Shown here: piece after piece, positions 1-6,808 of the stretch
How positions within the stretch are numbered: position 1 is the stretch's first letter
Layout: every line of letters starts with the position of its first letter
The notes under the pieces: generated by a model
Told to the model about the DNA's origin: nothing
What the model saw: the letters and a program-made list of their open reading frames with translations, nothing else
Database searches by the model: none
Made by a program: the position numbers and the translations under genes
Assembly: GCA_030152985.1 (NCBI GenBank)
Contig: JASLIE010000274.1
Coordinates: 1-20,698, forward strand
Length of the DNA stretch: 20,698 nucleotides
Direction: 5' to 3'
Source: Bacillaceae bacterium
Lineage (GTDB): Bacteria > Bacillota > Bacilli > Bacillales > Amphibacillaceae

Positions 1-61
1 CTTTAGAAAAGCTTTTACATTCAACAACAGCAAGGAATGAACGTAAATTATAGAAATTCAT
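1..61 (-). CDS. LysR-family transcriptional regulator, N-terminal fragment (window edge)
   Basis: Read on the minus strand, an ATG at 61-59 opens 20 codons, MNFYNLRSFLAVVECKSFSK, before the window ends. This matches the start of the LysR winged-helix domain (pattern: M-x-x-x-x-L-R-x-F-x-x-V-x-E-x-x-S-F-S/T). An AAAAGGAG Shine-Dalgarno sits about 9 bases upstream. The gene is divergent from the BTAD-type regulator at 287, with 225 bases between them. That is the usual LysR layout, where the regulator controls itself and its divergent neighbour. Only the first helix is visible, so effector and targets are unknown. The fragment is short, so the family call rests on this motif plus the good ribosome site. 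Confidence 0.6.
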   Translation of the reverse strand, partial: MNFYNLRSFLAVVECKSFSK

Positions 62-159
62 TTAAATATCTCCTTTTGACAATCGCTTAAATAAATATAC
101 CATGTTAGAGTAGGTTAAATCACGTAAACTTATCTATTGCCACAGAAATTACTAATTTG

Positions 160-198
160 TTGTAATTTATTTTAAATGATTGATATATAATAATTATA
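160..198 (+). promoter_or_regulatory. Candidate promoter and LysR-type T-N11-A palindrome
   Basis: In the divergent gap, TTGTAA (160-165) lies 18 bases before TATATA (184-189), which has a TG extension at 181-182. This is a plausible sigma-A promoter for the BTAD gene. Over the -10 lies the odd-centred palindrome TATAATAATTATA (186-198), which fits the loose LysR-family T-N11-A pattern. The region is AT-rich, so palindromes arise easily. The rest of 62-286 shows no gene. Confidence 0.35.
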
Positions 199-286
199 GA
201 AAAAATCTATTTGATTAAAAGGTTCACTTTAAGTTAATGTACATAATATAGGGAGTGAATTTAAATAAGGTTAAAGGAGAATAGAA

Positions 287-967
287 TTGTCAAAAGTGTA
301 TTTAAGATGTCTGGGTAGTTTTGAGATATTAAAAGGAAAGTCGTTAAGTGAGGCAGAAGAAATACCTGTGAAATGGAGGACGTCAAAGGCAAAGGAATTA
401 TTTTTGCTTTTGTTACACTATCGTGAAACCGGGCTTAATAAAGATGAGTTAGTTGAAAAGTTATGGCCTGAGCTACATGCTGAAGCAGCTTACTCACAAC
501 TTTATGCAACGATTTATTCTATTCGTGAAGTATTAAATAAGAATGAATTACCGATAGAAATAGAGAATGTGCAGCGTAAATATAAAATAGATGTAAATAA
601 AGTGTATTCAGATGTCGATTTGTTTGAAGTTAAATTAAAAGAGTTGATAATTGATAATGATCAGGCTTTTGAAGAGTTTAAAGAAGTGTTAGATGTCTTT
701 CATGGGAATTATTTAGAGAAAGAATCTTATGATTGGACCTTCAATAAACAAGAAAAGCTTCAATTTATGCTTAATGAACGGATAATGCAAGCTCATCAGT
801 ACTTAGTAAGTCACCAAAGACATAATGATGCAATCTTATTAAACATCAAGTGGAAAGATATGGATCCAAATCTACGTTTTTCTTATGAAAATTTAGAAAA
901 ACTTTACCGGAAAATCGGACACAAAGTTTATGCTAAGAAGTATCAAGAGTTTTTAAGTAATTTTTAA
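287..967 (+). CDS. Short OmpR-type winged-helix plus BTAD transcriptional regulator
   Basis: A 226-residue protein starting at TTG 287, with AAAGGAGA seven bases upstream. Residues 3-105 look like a winged-helix DNA-binding domain as in OmpR/SARP regulators: a beta-rich start, then W30-R-T-S-K-A-K-E-L and the recognition region L55-V-E-K-L-W60 to about 82. Residues 107-226 resemble a BTAD helical (TPR-like) domain, with the common D-V-D-L-F entry at 109-113 and a YLEKESYDW segment at 142-150. There is no receiver domain, ATPase domain or membrane segment, so it is far smaller than usual BTAD response regulators or SARP activators. It is probably a cytoplasmic regulator, with unknown signal and targets. 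It is divergent from a LysR gene and convergent with the NADH dehydrogenase gene. The BTAD call is from pattern recognition. Confidence 0.65.
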   Translation: MSKVYLRCLGSFEILKGKSLSEAEEIPVKWRTSKAKELFLLLLHYRETGLNKDELVEKLWPELHAEAAYSQLYATIYSIREVLNKNELPIEIENVQRKYKIDVNKVYSDVDLFEVKLKELIIDNDQAFEEFKEVLDVFHGNYLEKESYDWTFNKQEKLQFMLNERIMQAHQYLVSHQRHNDAILLNIKWKDMDPNLRFSYENLEKLYRKIGHKVYAKKYQEFLSNF

Positions 968-1008
968 TTTCAAGAATATGTAAGCGCTTAAAGTAAAAGT
1001 TAATAAGG

Positions 1009-1044
1009 AAGCACCCTTATCCGATAGATAAAGGTGCTTTTATT
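1009..1044. terminator. Bidirectional intrinsic terminator
   Basis: A 13-bp stem (1009-1021 with 1027-1039, core AAGCACC/GGTGCTT) has a five-base loop and is followed on the plus side by TTTTATTTT. One plus-strand A-C mismatch becomes a G-U pair in the minus transcript. It lies between the convergent BTAD gene and NADH dehydrogenase gene and probably serves both. Confidence 0.75.
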
Positions 1045-2106
1045 TTAATGTCTTTTCTGAAGCCAGAGAACACCTGACTTTGTAATCCGTGGTAGAAGTC
1101 CTGTGACAGGTGTTGAGAACATGTCTGCAAATCCGTCTGACTTACCGAGAGATCCGAGTGTTCCACGTAAACGAATTTCTTTTGGTTTCTTCGGTTGGTT
1201 ACCTGAGACAATATCGCCTAAAATATCAGCTAACTGTTCACCTTGCTGTCCGGCAAGTTGAGCACTTGGTGAATAGGTCGAAGAAGCATTGTCACCAATG
1301 ACAAACACATTGTCATGTGTGTTTGTTTGATAGAAGTCATTTACAACCACTTTATTATACTTATCCTTCTCAAAAGGAAGTCCTTGAACTAGGCTGTGAG
1401 GCTGTACACCTGCAGTCCAGATTGTGACGTCATTCACATAACAAACCCCATTGTTACAAACTCCGTCTTTTTCAACATACTCGACATTCGCATGATGCAG
1501 GACTTCAACGTCATTTTTAATGAACCAATCTGCAACGTGTGCTTGAATTTTTGGATCAAAGGCTTTAAGTACTGAGCCCCCCCGATCAAGTAAGCGAATG
1601 TTTAGGTCGGGACGACTTTCTCTAATCTCAGAAGCTGCCTCAATTCCGCTTAATCCAGCACCAACAATAGATACTTTACCATAAGGTTTTAAGTTACCTA
1701 CCGCAAGTCCTGCATAGCGTGCTTTTGAAAATGACTGAAGACTTTCTGTGAATTCCTCGGCCCCTTCAATTCCGTGATAACTATCCTCACATCCAAGTGA
1801 GATGACTAAGTAATCATATGATACAACTTTACTACTGTTTTCAAATGTAATCTTTTGACTTTCAATATCGATACCTTTTACTGTACCAAACTCATAAACA
1901 ACTTGGTCATGAACTGGAAAAGGAGAACGTACGTCTACCTCTGCAGCAGTCCCTGCAACGATTGTATGAAATTCAGTCTTGTACGAGTGATATGGGTTTT
2001 TATCAACAACGACGATTTGTAAATCTTCAGGTAAAGCTAAACCGAGCAGACCGGTTAATACTTTAATCCCACCGTAACCGCCACCTAAAATAACTAGTTT
2101 TCTCAT
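1045..2106 (-). CDS. NADH dehydrogenase-like FAD/NAD(P) oxidoreductase (YutJ-like)
   Basis: A 353-residue flavoprotein of the type II NADH dehydrogenase-like family. Two Rossmann motifs are visible: G8-G-G-Y-G-G13 for FAD and G149-A-G-L-S-G154 for NAD(P)H. The late FAD-contact motif NVFVIGD (266-272) and a T-W/TAG segment near 229-233 are also present. It is shorter than classical NDH-2 (about 390-430 residues). It ends with RGTLGSLGKSDGFADMF (from about residue 314) and has no obvious C-terminal membrane-anchoring helix, like B. subtilis YutJ. It probably moves electrons from NAD(P)H to a quinone or another acceptor; the acceptor is inferred. Start ATG 2106 has GGAGGG six bases upstream. It lies 71 bases downstream of the MFS gene, with a candidate promoter of its own. 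Confidence 0.8.
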   Translation of the reverse strand: MRKLVILGGGYGGIKVLTGLLGLALPEDLQIVVVDKNPYHSYKTEFHTIVAGTAAEVDVRSPFPVHDQVVYEFGTVKGIDIESQKITFENSSKVVSYDYLVISLGCEDSYHGIEGAEEFTESLQSFSKARYAGLAVGNLKPYGKVSIVGAGLSGIEAASEIRESRPDLNIRLLDRGGSVLKAFDPKIQAHVADWFIKNDVEVLHHANVEYVEKDGVCNNGVCYVNDVTIWTAGVQPHSLVQGLPFEKDKYNKVVVNDFYQTNTHDNVFVIGDNASSTYSPSAQLAGQQGEQLADILGDIVSGNQPKKPKEIRLRGTLGSLGKSDGFADMFSTPVTGLLPRITKSGVLWLQKRH

Positions 2107-2139
2107 CTAATACCCTCCATCTCTTTAGACTCATCTATA

Positions 2140-2167
2140 TCTATATACTACCAAATAAGCAGGTAAA
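2140..2167 (-). promoter_or_regulatory. Candidate promoter of the NADH dehydrogenase gene
   Basis: Minus strand: TTTACC (2167-2162), 16-base spacer, TATAGA (2145-2140), about 33 bases before the ATG. Both boxes are imperfect. Read-through from the MFS gene is also possible, because I see no terminator in the 71-base gap. Confidence 0.35.
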
Positions 2168-2177
2168 ATCCTAGTTA

Positions 2178-3383
2178 TTACCTCGTAGGGCTCGTCTCTT
2201 TATACCAATTTCTAACAGTTTGATCGCTTGGTAGTTTGAGTGCGAAAAATCCAAGTAAAGGTAAAAGTGAAGCGCCAATCATAGTCGCCCTAATGCCGTA
2301 AAGGTCAATCAGAATACCGAGTGCGACAGCGCCAATGGCCCCTAAACCAAAAGCAAGTCCGACAATGAGTCCAGACATGAGTCCAATTTTACTTGGTACA
2401 AGTTCTTGTGCGTAAAGTACCGTAACTGAAAAGCTTAACATGAGCATGAGTCCGATAAGTCCTAAAACAAGTAGAGCGCCTTTGTGTGGCATGTAGGGCA
2501 AGATAAGCGCAAGTGGTGCAGGGCCAATGAGTGAAAAGAAAATAATGTTTTTTCGGCCAAAACGATCAGCAAGTGGTCCCCCTAAAAATGTTCCGATTGC
2601 TCCTAAAATTAAAAAGGTAAAAATATAAAGTTGGGCTTGCGAAATAGATAAATCATATCTGTCAATCGCATAAAAGGCGTAAAAATTACCGATAGCCCCG
2701 TGATACCAAGACCGAGCAAAGACGACGAGAATAAGAAAGAATAGGGCGAGTTTGATTGCAGATTTAAGCTCTTTTGGAGTTGTAGTTGAGCTTGACTTGC
2801 TTTTTGTTTCAAGTTTTATTTGTTCTTTATACCAAGCAGCTATATAGAGTAAGAAAATAACGGCAAGACCAGCTGCAAGTGTAAACCACATAGCTCCAAA
2901 TTGCCCGAGTGGTACGAGGACAAGGGCAGTAATAAGAGGAGCAAGTGCTTGTCCTGTATTTCCCCCAACCTGAAAGATAGATTGAGCAAGTCCACGACGG
3001 GGTCCTGCAGCAAGATAAGCGACACGTGATCCCTCAGGATGAAAGGTCGCAGATCCAATGGCGATAAAGACAACACTCAGTAAAATCGTCCAAAAATTTG
3101 GTGCAATGGCAAGGGCGGCCATTCCAATCATACTGCTAGTAAGCCCGAGTGGTAAGGCGTAGGGCATGGGGCGCTTATCGGTAAAACTTCCGATCACCGG
3201 CTGCATGACAGATGCAATCATATTCAAGGTAAAAGCAATGAGCCCAAGCTGGGTAAAGCTTAAATTAAGTGACTCCTCAAGAATCGGAAACATGGCAGGA
3301 ATCACCGCTTGTAAAGAGTCGTTTAAAAGATGGGCAGCACTGATGATAAAAAGTATGGGATAGACAGTTTTATTTGCTTGCAA
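2178..3383 (-). CDS. MFS transporter, fosmidomycin-resistance (Fsr) type
   Basis: A 401-residue integral membrane protein with about 12 hydrophobic segments and a basic loop near the middle (around 185-210), as in two six-helix MFS halves. The Fsr signature is clear: the N-terminal AAHLLNDSLQAVIPAMFP block (16-33), and FHPEGSRVAYLAAG followed by RRGLAQSIFQVGGNTGQALAPL (about 114-151). The family comprises proton-driven exporters, some giving resistance to fosmidomycin or other small toxic compounds. The substrate here is unknown. The start is TTG 3383, with GAGGAG nine bases upstream, located right after the stop codon of the monooxygenase gene. The two genes are therefore almost surely co-transcribed and probably translationally coupled. 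Function within the family is inferred. Confidence 0.85.
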   Translation of the reverse strand: MQANKTVYPILFIISAAHLLNDSLQAVIPAMFPILEESLNLSFTQLGLIAFTLNMIASVMQPVIGSFTDKRPMPYALPLGLTSSMIGMAALAIAPNFWTILLSVVFIAIGSATFHPEGSRVAYLAAGPRRGLAQSIFQVGGNTGQALAPLITALVLVPLGQFGAMWFTLAAGLAVIFLLYIAAWYKEQIKLETKSKSSSTTTPKELKSAIKLALFFLILVVFARSWYHGAIGNFYAFYAIDRYDLSISQAQLYIFTFLILGAIGTFLGGPLADRFGRKNIIFFSLIGPAPLALILPYMPHKGALLVLGLIGLMLMLSFSVTVLYAQELVPSKIGLMSGLIVGLAFGLGAIGAVALGILIDLYGIRATMIGASLLPLLGFFALKLPSDQTVRNWYKETSPTR

Positions 3384-3398
3384 AAGTTTCAGCTCCTC

Positions 3399-4415
3399 TT
3401 AATCAAATAATTCAGCGACCAACTCATATGAATGAATACGTGCATCAATATCATAGATTTGAGCATTAATAATTAATTCATCTGCCTTGCTTTCATCAAG
3501 TAAGGCATCGACTTTTCTCTTAACTGTTTGTAAATCGCCAATAATCGTTGTGTTTGATTGATACATGCGTTCAATCATTGCTTGTTCGTCCTCAGTTAAG
3601 AGGCGATTTAAATCATGTGTTGGTGCTTGGAGTTTTGTCGGTTCATTCCGGCGTAAGTAGACAACCTGTTGTTGCTGTGAGCTGGCGATGAATCGTGCCT
3701 CTTCTTCAGTATCAGCTGTAATAATATTTACACCAAGCATGACATGCGGTTCTTTAAGTTGCTTAGACGGTTTAAAGTTATCTCGGTAAATTTGAATGGC
3801 TTCCTGCATATAGCGAGGTGCAAAGTGACTGGCAAATGAAAATGGCAAGCCTTTTTCAGCAGCTAGTCGTGCACTATAATCACTTGAGCCGAGTAACCAA
3901 ATAGGAATGTCTAAGCCTTGTCCGGGTACAGCTTGAACAAAACCACTTACTTCATCTGAAAAGTAGTTTTCAAGTTCAGTTACTTGTCGAGGGAATTCTT
4001 CAACGGCTTGATTAAGTGTCCGACGTAGAGCAAAAGCAGTTGCCTGGTCTGTTCCGGGTGCACGTCCGAGGCCTAAATCAATCCGGTTTGGGTAAAGTGA
4101 TTCGAGTGTCCCAAATTGTTCAGCAATAACGAGTGTTGCGTGATTCGGTAGCATAATCCCTCCTGAACCAATGCGCATGGAATTTGTTTTTCCGGCGAGG
4201 TGTCCGATGAGAAGGGAGGTTGCAGAGCTTGCAATACCCGGCATATTATGGTGCTCAGCTAACCAATATCTGTTATAACCTAATTTATCTGTTTGAATGG
4301 CTAACTTTTCACTATTTTTAAAGGCTTCCTTTGCTGTTTCACCTTCTAGAACAGGCGCAAGGTCAAGCACTGAGAATGGAATGTTTTTATAGTATTTTGT
4401 TTCTTTGTGAAACAT
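3399..4415 (-). CDS. LLM-class flavin-dependent monooxygenase (luciferase-like)
   Basis: A 338-residue soluble protein of the bacterial luciferase-like TIM-barrel family, single-component type as in YwcH or MsnO8-like proteins. Typical stretches are FSVLDLAPV near the N-terminus, [17 protein letters not shown] (around 50-66), [17 protein letters not shown] (residues about 81-93), [17 protein letters not shown] (106-122) and [27 protein letters not shown] (around 172-198). Members use reduced flavin and oxygen to oxidise small organic substrates; the substrate here cannot be read. Start ATG 4415 has AAAGGAG nine bases upstream. It is the first gene of an operon with the MFS exporter 15 bases downstream, which suggests chemical modification of a compound plus its export. 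The promoter is overlapped by two palindromes. Confidence 0.85.
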   Translation of the reverse strand: MFHKETKYYKNIPFSVLDLAPVLEGETAKEAFKNSEKLAIQTDKLGYNRYWLAEHHNMPGIASSATSLLIGHLAGKTNSMRIGSGGIMLPNHATLVIAEQFGTLESLYPNRIDLGLGRAPGTDQATAFALRRTLNQAVEEFPRQVTELENYFSDEVSGFVQAVPGQGLDIPIWLLGSSDYSARLAAEKGLPFSFASHFAPRYMQEAIQIYRDNFKPSKQLKEPHVMLGVNIITADTEEEARFIASSQQQQVVYLRRNEPTKLQAPTHDLNRLLTEDEQAMIERMYQSNTTIIGDLQTVKRKVDALLDESKADELIINAQIYDIDARIHSYELVAELFD

Positions 4416-4483
4416 GTTAATCGTCTCCTTTATTGAGTGTTAATTTAAATGATACGGCTTTCATTTGTAAAGGTCTAGTGATT

Positions 4484-4515
4484 CAAGTTATAAAACTTGT
4501 TGAAATCAGTTTCAA
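4484..4515 (-). promoter_or_regulatory. Promoter with two abutting palindromic operator candidates
   Basis: On the minus strand TTGAAA (4515-4510), a 17-base spacer and TATAAC (4492-4487) form a good sigma-A promoter for the monooxygenase-MFS operon. Exactly over it lie two perfect palindromes with 6-4-6 layout: CAAGTTATAAAACTTG (4484-4499) on the -10, and TTGAAATCAGTTTCAA (4500-4515) on the -35. They abut without a gap, and their centres are 16 bp apart. This is the geometry expected for dimeric repressors of the MarR or TetR type. The repressor is not identifiable here. Confidence 0.6.
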
Positions 4516-4592
4516 AGCATTGACTTTAAGCGTCGAATATGTGAAATTAAACGTAGTGTATTTTTAATGGACGTAAAAAGAGGGAGAAAGTT

Positions 4593-5651
4593 ATGAAGAG
4601 TTCGGTATATGGTTTAACATTTGAACAGTTACAAGATTGGTTACTTGAGCAAGGTGAGCAAAAGTTTCGTGCAAAACAGGTTTGGGATTGGTTATATAAA
4701 AAGCGTGTCAATGCATTTTCTGAGATGAAGAACGTGAATAAGTCATGCCTAGAAGCTTTAGAAAATCATTTTGTCATCGATACGATGGATGTCGAACTGA
4801 AACAGGAGTCAGCAGACGGTACCATTAAGTTTTTATTTAAATTACATGATGGAAATTTAATTGAAACAGTTCTCATGCGTCATTCGTATGGTTTGTCTGT
4901 CTGTGTAACAACGCAAGTCGGTTGTAATATTGGTTGTTCATTCTGTGCAAGTGGCCTGCTGTCGAAAAATCGTGATTTAACGAGCGGTGAGATCACCGAA
5001 CAAATTATGCATGTGCAAAAACATTTAGACATGCGTGAAAAAGAAGAGCGTGTGAGTCATATCGTTGTGATGGGAATTGGTGAGCCACTTGATAACTATG
5101 ACCATTTAGTTGATTTCTTACGTGTTGTAAATGATCAAGCCGGTCTATCAATCGGGGCAAGGCATATCACAGTGTCAACGAGTGGACTTGCAAATAAGAT
5201 TTATCAATTTGCTGATTTAGACATGCAAGTGAATTTAGCTATTTCACTTCATGCACCAAATAATGAGTTAAGAACGGAAATTATGAAAATTAACCGTGCC
5301 TTTTCAATTGAACAAGTCATGGAGTCAGTAGATTATTATTTAGAGAAGAAAAATAGACGGATTACATTTGAGTACATTTTACTTAAAGACGTGAATGATA
5401 ATCCAAAAGAAGCACACGAGCTTGCTAAATTACTTTCACATATTCGTCATTTAGCTTATGTAAATTTAATCCCCTATAATCCGGTTGATGAGCATATCCA
5501 GTATGAACGAAGTGAAGTAGAAAAGATTAAGGCATTTGAGAAGATCTTAAAAGATAAAGGCATTAACTGTGGTGTTCGTTTAGAGCAAGGAACTGATATT
5601 GACGCTGCATGCGGTCAATTACGTAGTAAACAAATGAAAAAAGAAGCATAA
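4593..5651 (+). CDS. rlmN: 23S rRNA (adenine-C2)-methyltransferase RlmN
   Basis: A 352-residue radical-SAM enzyme that methylates C2 of A2503 in 23S rRNA (and A37 of some tRNAs). The radical-SAM cluster motif C111-x3-C115-x2-C118 is present (GCNIGCSFC). The two further cysteines of the ping-pong methyl transfer are C104, seven before the first cluster Cys as in E. coli C118, and C340 in AACGQL, matching E. coli C355. GIGEPLDNY and [11 protein letters not shown] are the conserved SAM-binding regions. The [19 protein letters not shown] form resembles Lactobacillales RlmN more than B. subtilis YloN. ATG 4593 has GAGGGAG upstream. It is a single-gene unit, ending in a terminator shared with mrpG. 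Confidence 0.93.
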   Translation: MKSSVYGLTFEQLQDWLLEQGEQKFRAKQVWDWLYKKRVNAFSEMKNVNKSCLEALENHFVIDTMDVELKQESADGTIKFLFKLHDGNLIETVLMRHSYGLSVCVTTQVGCNIGCSFCASGLLSKNRDLTSGEITEQIMHVQKHLDMREKEERVSHIVVMGIGEPLDNYDHLVDFLRVVNDQAGLSIGARHITVSTSGLANKIYQFADLDMQVNLAISLHAPNNELRTEIMKINRAFSIEQVMESVDYYLEKKNRRITFEYILLKDVNDNPKEAHELAKLLSHIRHLAYVNLIPYNPVDEHIQYERSEVEKIKAFEKILKDKGINCGVRLEQGTDIDAACGQLRSKQMKKEA

Positions 5652-5652
5652 G

Positions 5653-5687
5653 AAAAAGCCTCCTTAAATAATTAAGGGGCTTTTTTT
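5653..5687 (+). terminator. Intrinsic terminator of rlmN, overlapping the end of mrpG
   Basis: Stem GCCTCCTTAA (5658-5667) with TTAAGGGGC (5672-5680), one bulge and a four-base loop, followed by seven T. The A-run before it gives a T-run for the opposite direction, so it may also end the mrp transcript. The 3' arm contains the mrpG stop codon (5672-5674). Confidence 0.8.
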
Positions 5688-6046
5688 GTTTCTTGATCGG
5701 TAAAAACAGCTTCTTTTAAAGCATCCGAGGCTGTTTTATCAGACATTGGAACACCTGCCCTATAGGCTGAACGCAGGACGAGATGTCCTGAGACAGGTGC
5801 TGTAATAAAAACAAAGACAATCCCTAAAATTAACCGGACACTGACGTAAGCGTGGCCGAAAAGTAAGAAGAAAAAAGCACCAAAAAGCGTAATCAAAACT
5901 GCAAGTGTCGTCGTCTTCGTCGCGGCGTGTGCACGTGAGTAGATATCTGGAAACCGGATAATACCAATAGCACTAGCAACACTAATTATGGCACCAAAGA
6001 GGATAATGAATGCACCAATGACTTCATAGATTTCGTTTGCGTTCAA
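5672..6046 (-). CDS. mrpG: Mrp Na+/H+ antiporter subunit G
   Basis: A 124-residue membrane protein with three hydrophobic segments and the MrpG signature GIIRFPDIYSRAHAATKTTT (28-47), including R31-F-P-D34. It is the last gene of the seven-gene mrp operon. Its start, TTG 6046, lies inside mrpF, giving a 23-base overlap, with AGAGGTG six bases upstream as a workable ribosome site. MrpG is one of the small subunits needed for assembly of the hetero-oligomeric antiporter that exports Na+ in exchange for protons. Its last codons form part of the intrinsic terminator shared with rlmN. Confidence 0.92.
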   Translation of the reverse strand: MNANEIYEVIGAFIILFGAIISVASAIGIIRFPDIYSRAHAATKTTTLAVLITLFGAFFFLLFGHAYVSVRLILGIVFVFITAPVSGHLVLRSAYRAGVPMSDKTASDALKEAVFTDQETKKAP

Positions 6047-6308
6047 TAATCACACCTCTTTCTAAAAACCTAGAATAGGCAATTGTACTAATGAAGGCAA
6101 GAATCCCCAAAACTAAAATAACATCAAAGAAGGCGAATGTATTAAATAATAAAGAAACAATAGCAACCGCAGAAATTAAGTTAACACCCACAACATCCAT
6201 TGCTATCACACGGTCAGAAAATGTCGGGCCAATGATAATTCGGATAAATGTAATGAAAATAGAAAGTCCAAATAAAATAAGTGAAATCTTTAAAATAAGC
6301 TCGACCAT
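6024..6308 (-). CDS. mrpF: Mrp Na+/H+ antiporter subunit F
   Basis: A 94-residue protein with three predicted membrane helices. The conserved block GPTFSDRVIAMDVVGVN (27-43) carries acidic residues D32 and D38, typical of MrpF; the AFFDVILVLGILAFI stretch (about 59-73) is also characteristic. The start ATG 6308 overlaps the mrpE stop codon in a TAATG junction, so translation is coupled. Length agrees with the family (about 90-95). It acts in the membrane as a small subunit of the Mrp complex. Confidence 0.92.
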   Translation of the reverse strand: MVELILKISLILFGLSIFITFIRIIIGPTFSDRVIAMDVVGVNLISAVAIVSLLFNTFAFFDVILVLGILAFISTIAYSRFLERGVIIERKRNL

Positions 6309-6790
6309 TAACGTGTCACCTCCGTGATTGCTTTTTCAAATTTTTTAAGCGAGCCTTCTAAGCTAGCTTGGTATCTCTTAATGTCCATTGCGTGAATGTA
6401 AAAAACATTCCCTTCAGGATTTACTTCCATGACAACTGATCCGGGTGTCAGTGTTAAAAGTAAGGCAAGTGTTGTGACTTCCCAATCACTTGAAAGACCT
6501 GTTTTATAAGTGAAAATACCAGGTTCAATCGTAATTTTCGGGCTTAAGATATGCTTGATTACAACAAGGCTTGATTGTGTCAGTTCAGAAATGAAAAGTA
6601 AGATTAATTTAGCAATTGACCAGACACGCTGTAAATAAAACTGACCACCGAAAAAGCGTCGCATTAAAAAAACGATAAAGATTCCGATAATAAAGCCGTT
6701 ACCAAATGTACTAAAGTAAAAAGCGTCTTCATCTTTTAAGAGGACCCAGAGTAGAGCGATAAATAAGTTGAGTAAAAACTGACCGGCCAT
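6308..6790 (-). CDS. mrpE: Mrp Na+/H+ antiporter subunit E
   Basis: A 160-residue subunit with N-terminal hydrophobic segments (about 1-45 and 60-85), followed by a cytoplasmic part containing the typical LALLLTLTPGSVVMEV (about 108-123) and HAMD (133-136) motifs. MrpE is usually about 155-165 residues. Start ATG 6790 has AAAGGAGG eight bases upstream, the best internal ribosome site of the operon, after an 18-base gap from mrpD. This is the only true gap in the cluster and may let the EFG part be translated strongly. Confidence 0.92.
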   Translation of the reverse strand: MAGQFLLNLFIALLWVLLKDEDAFYFSTFGNGFIIGIFIVFLMRRFFGGQFYLQRVWSIAKLILLFISELTQSSLVVIKHILSPKITIEPGIFTYKTGLSSDWEVTTLALLLTLTPGSVVMEVNPEGNVFYIHAMDIKRYQASLEGSLKKFEKAITEVTR

Positions 6791-6808
6791 TAAAGATACC
6801 TCCTTTCA

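Noticed and set aside
979..992. cre-like site TGTAAGCGCTTAAA (13 of 14 consensus positions)
   Set aside because: It lies after the stop codon of the BTAD gene, between convergent genes and beside a terminator, where CcpA binding would have no clear promoter to act on.
4593..5651. Cfr-type antibiotic-resistance methyltransferase
   Set aside because: The sequence around the radical-SAM cysteines and the C-terminal AACGQL region follow RlmN; nothing suggests a mobile resistance context.
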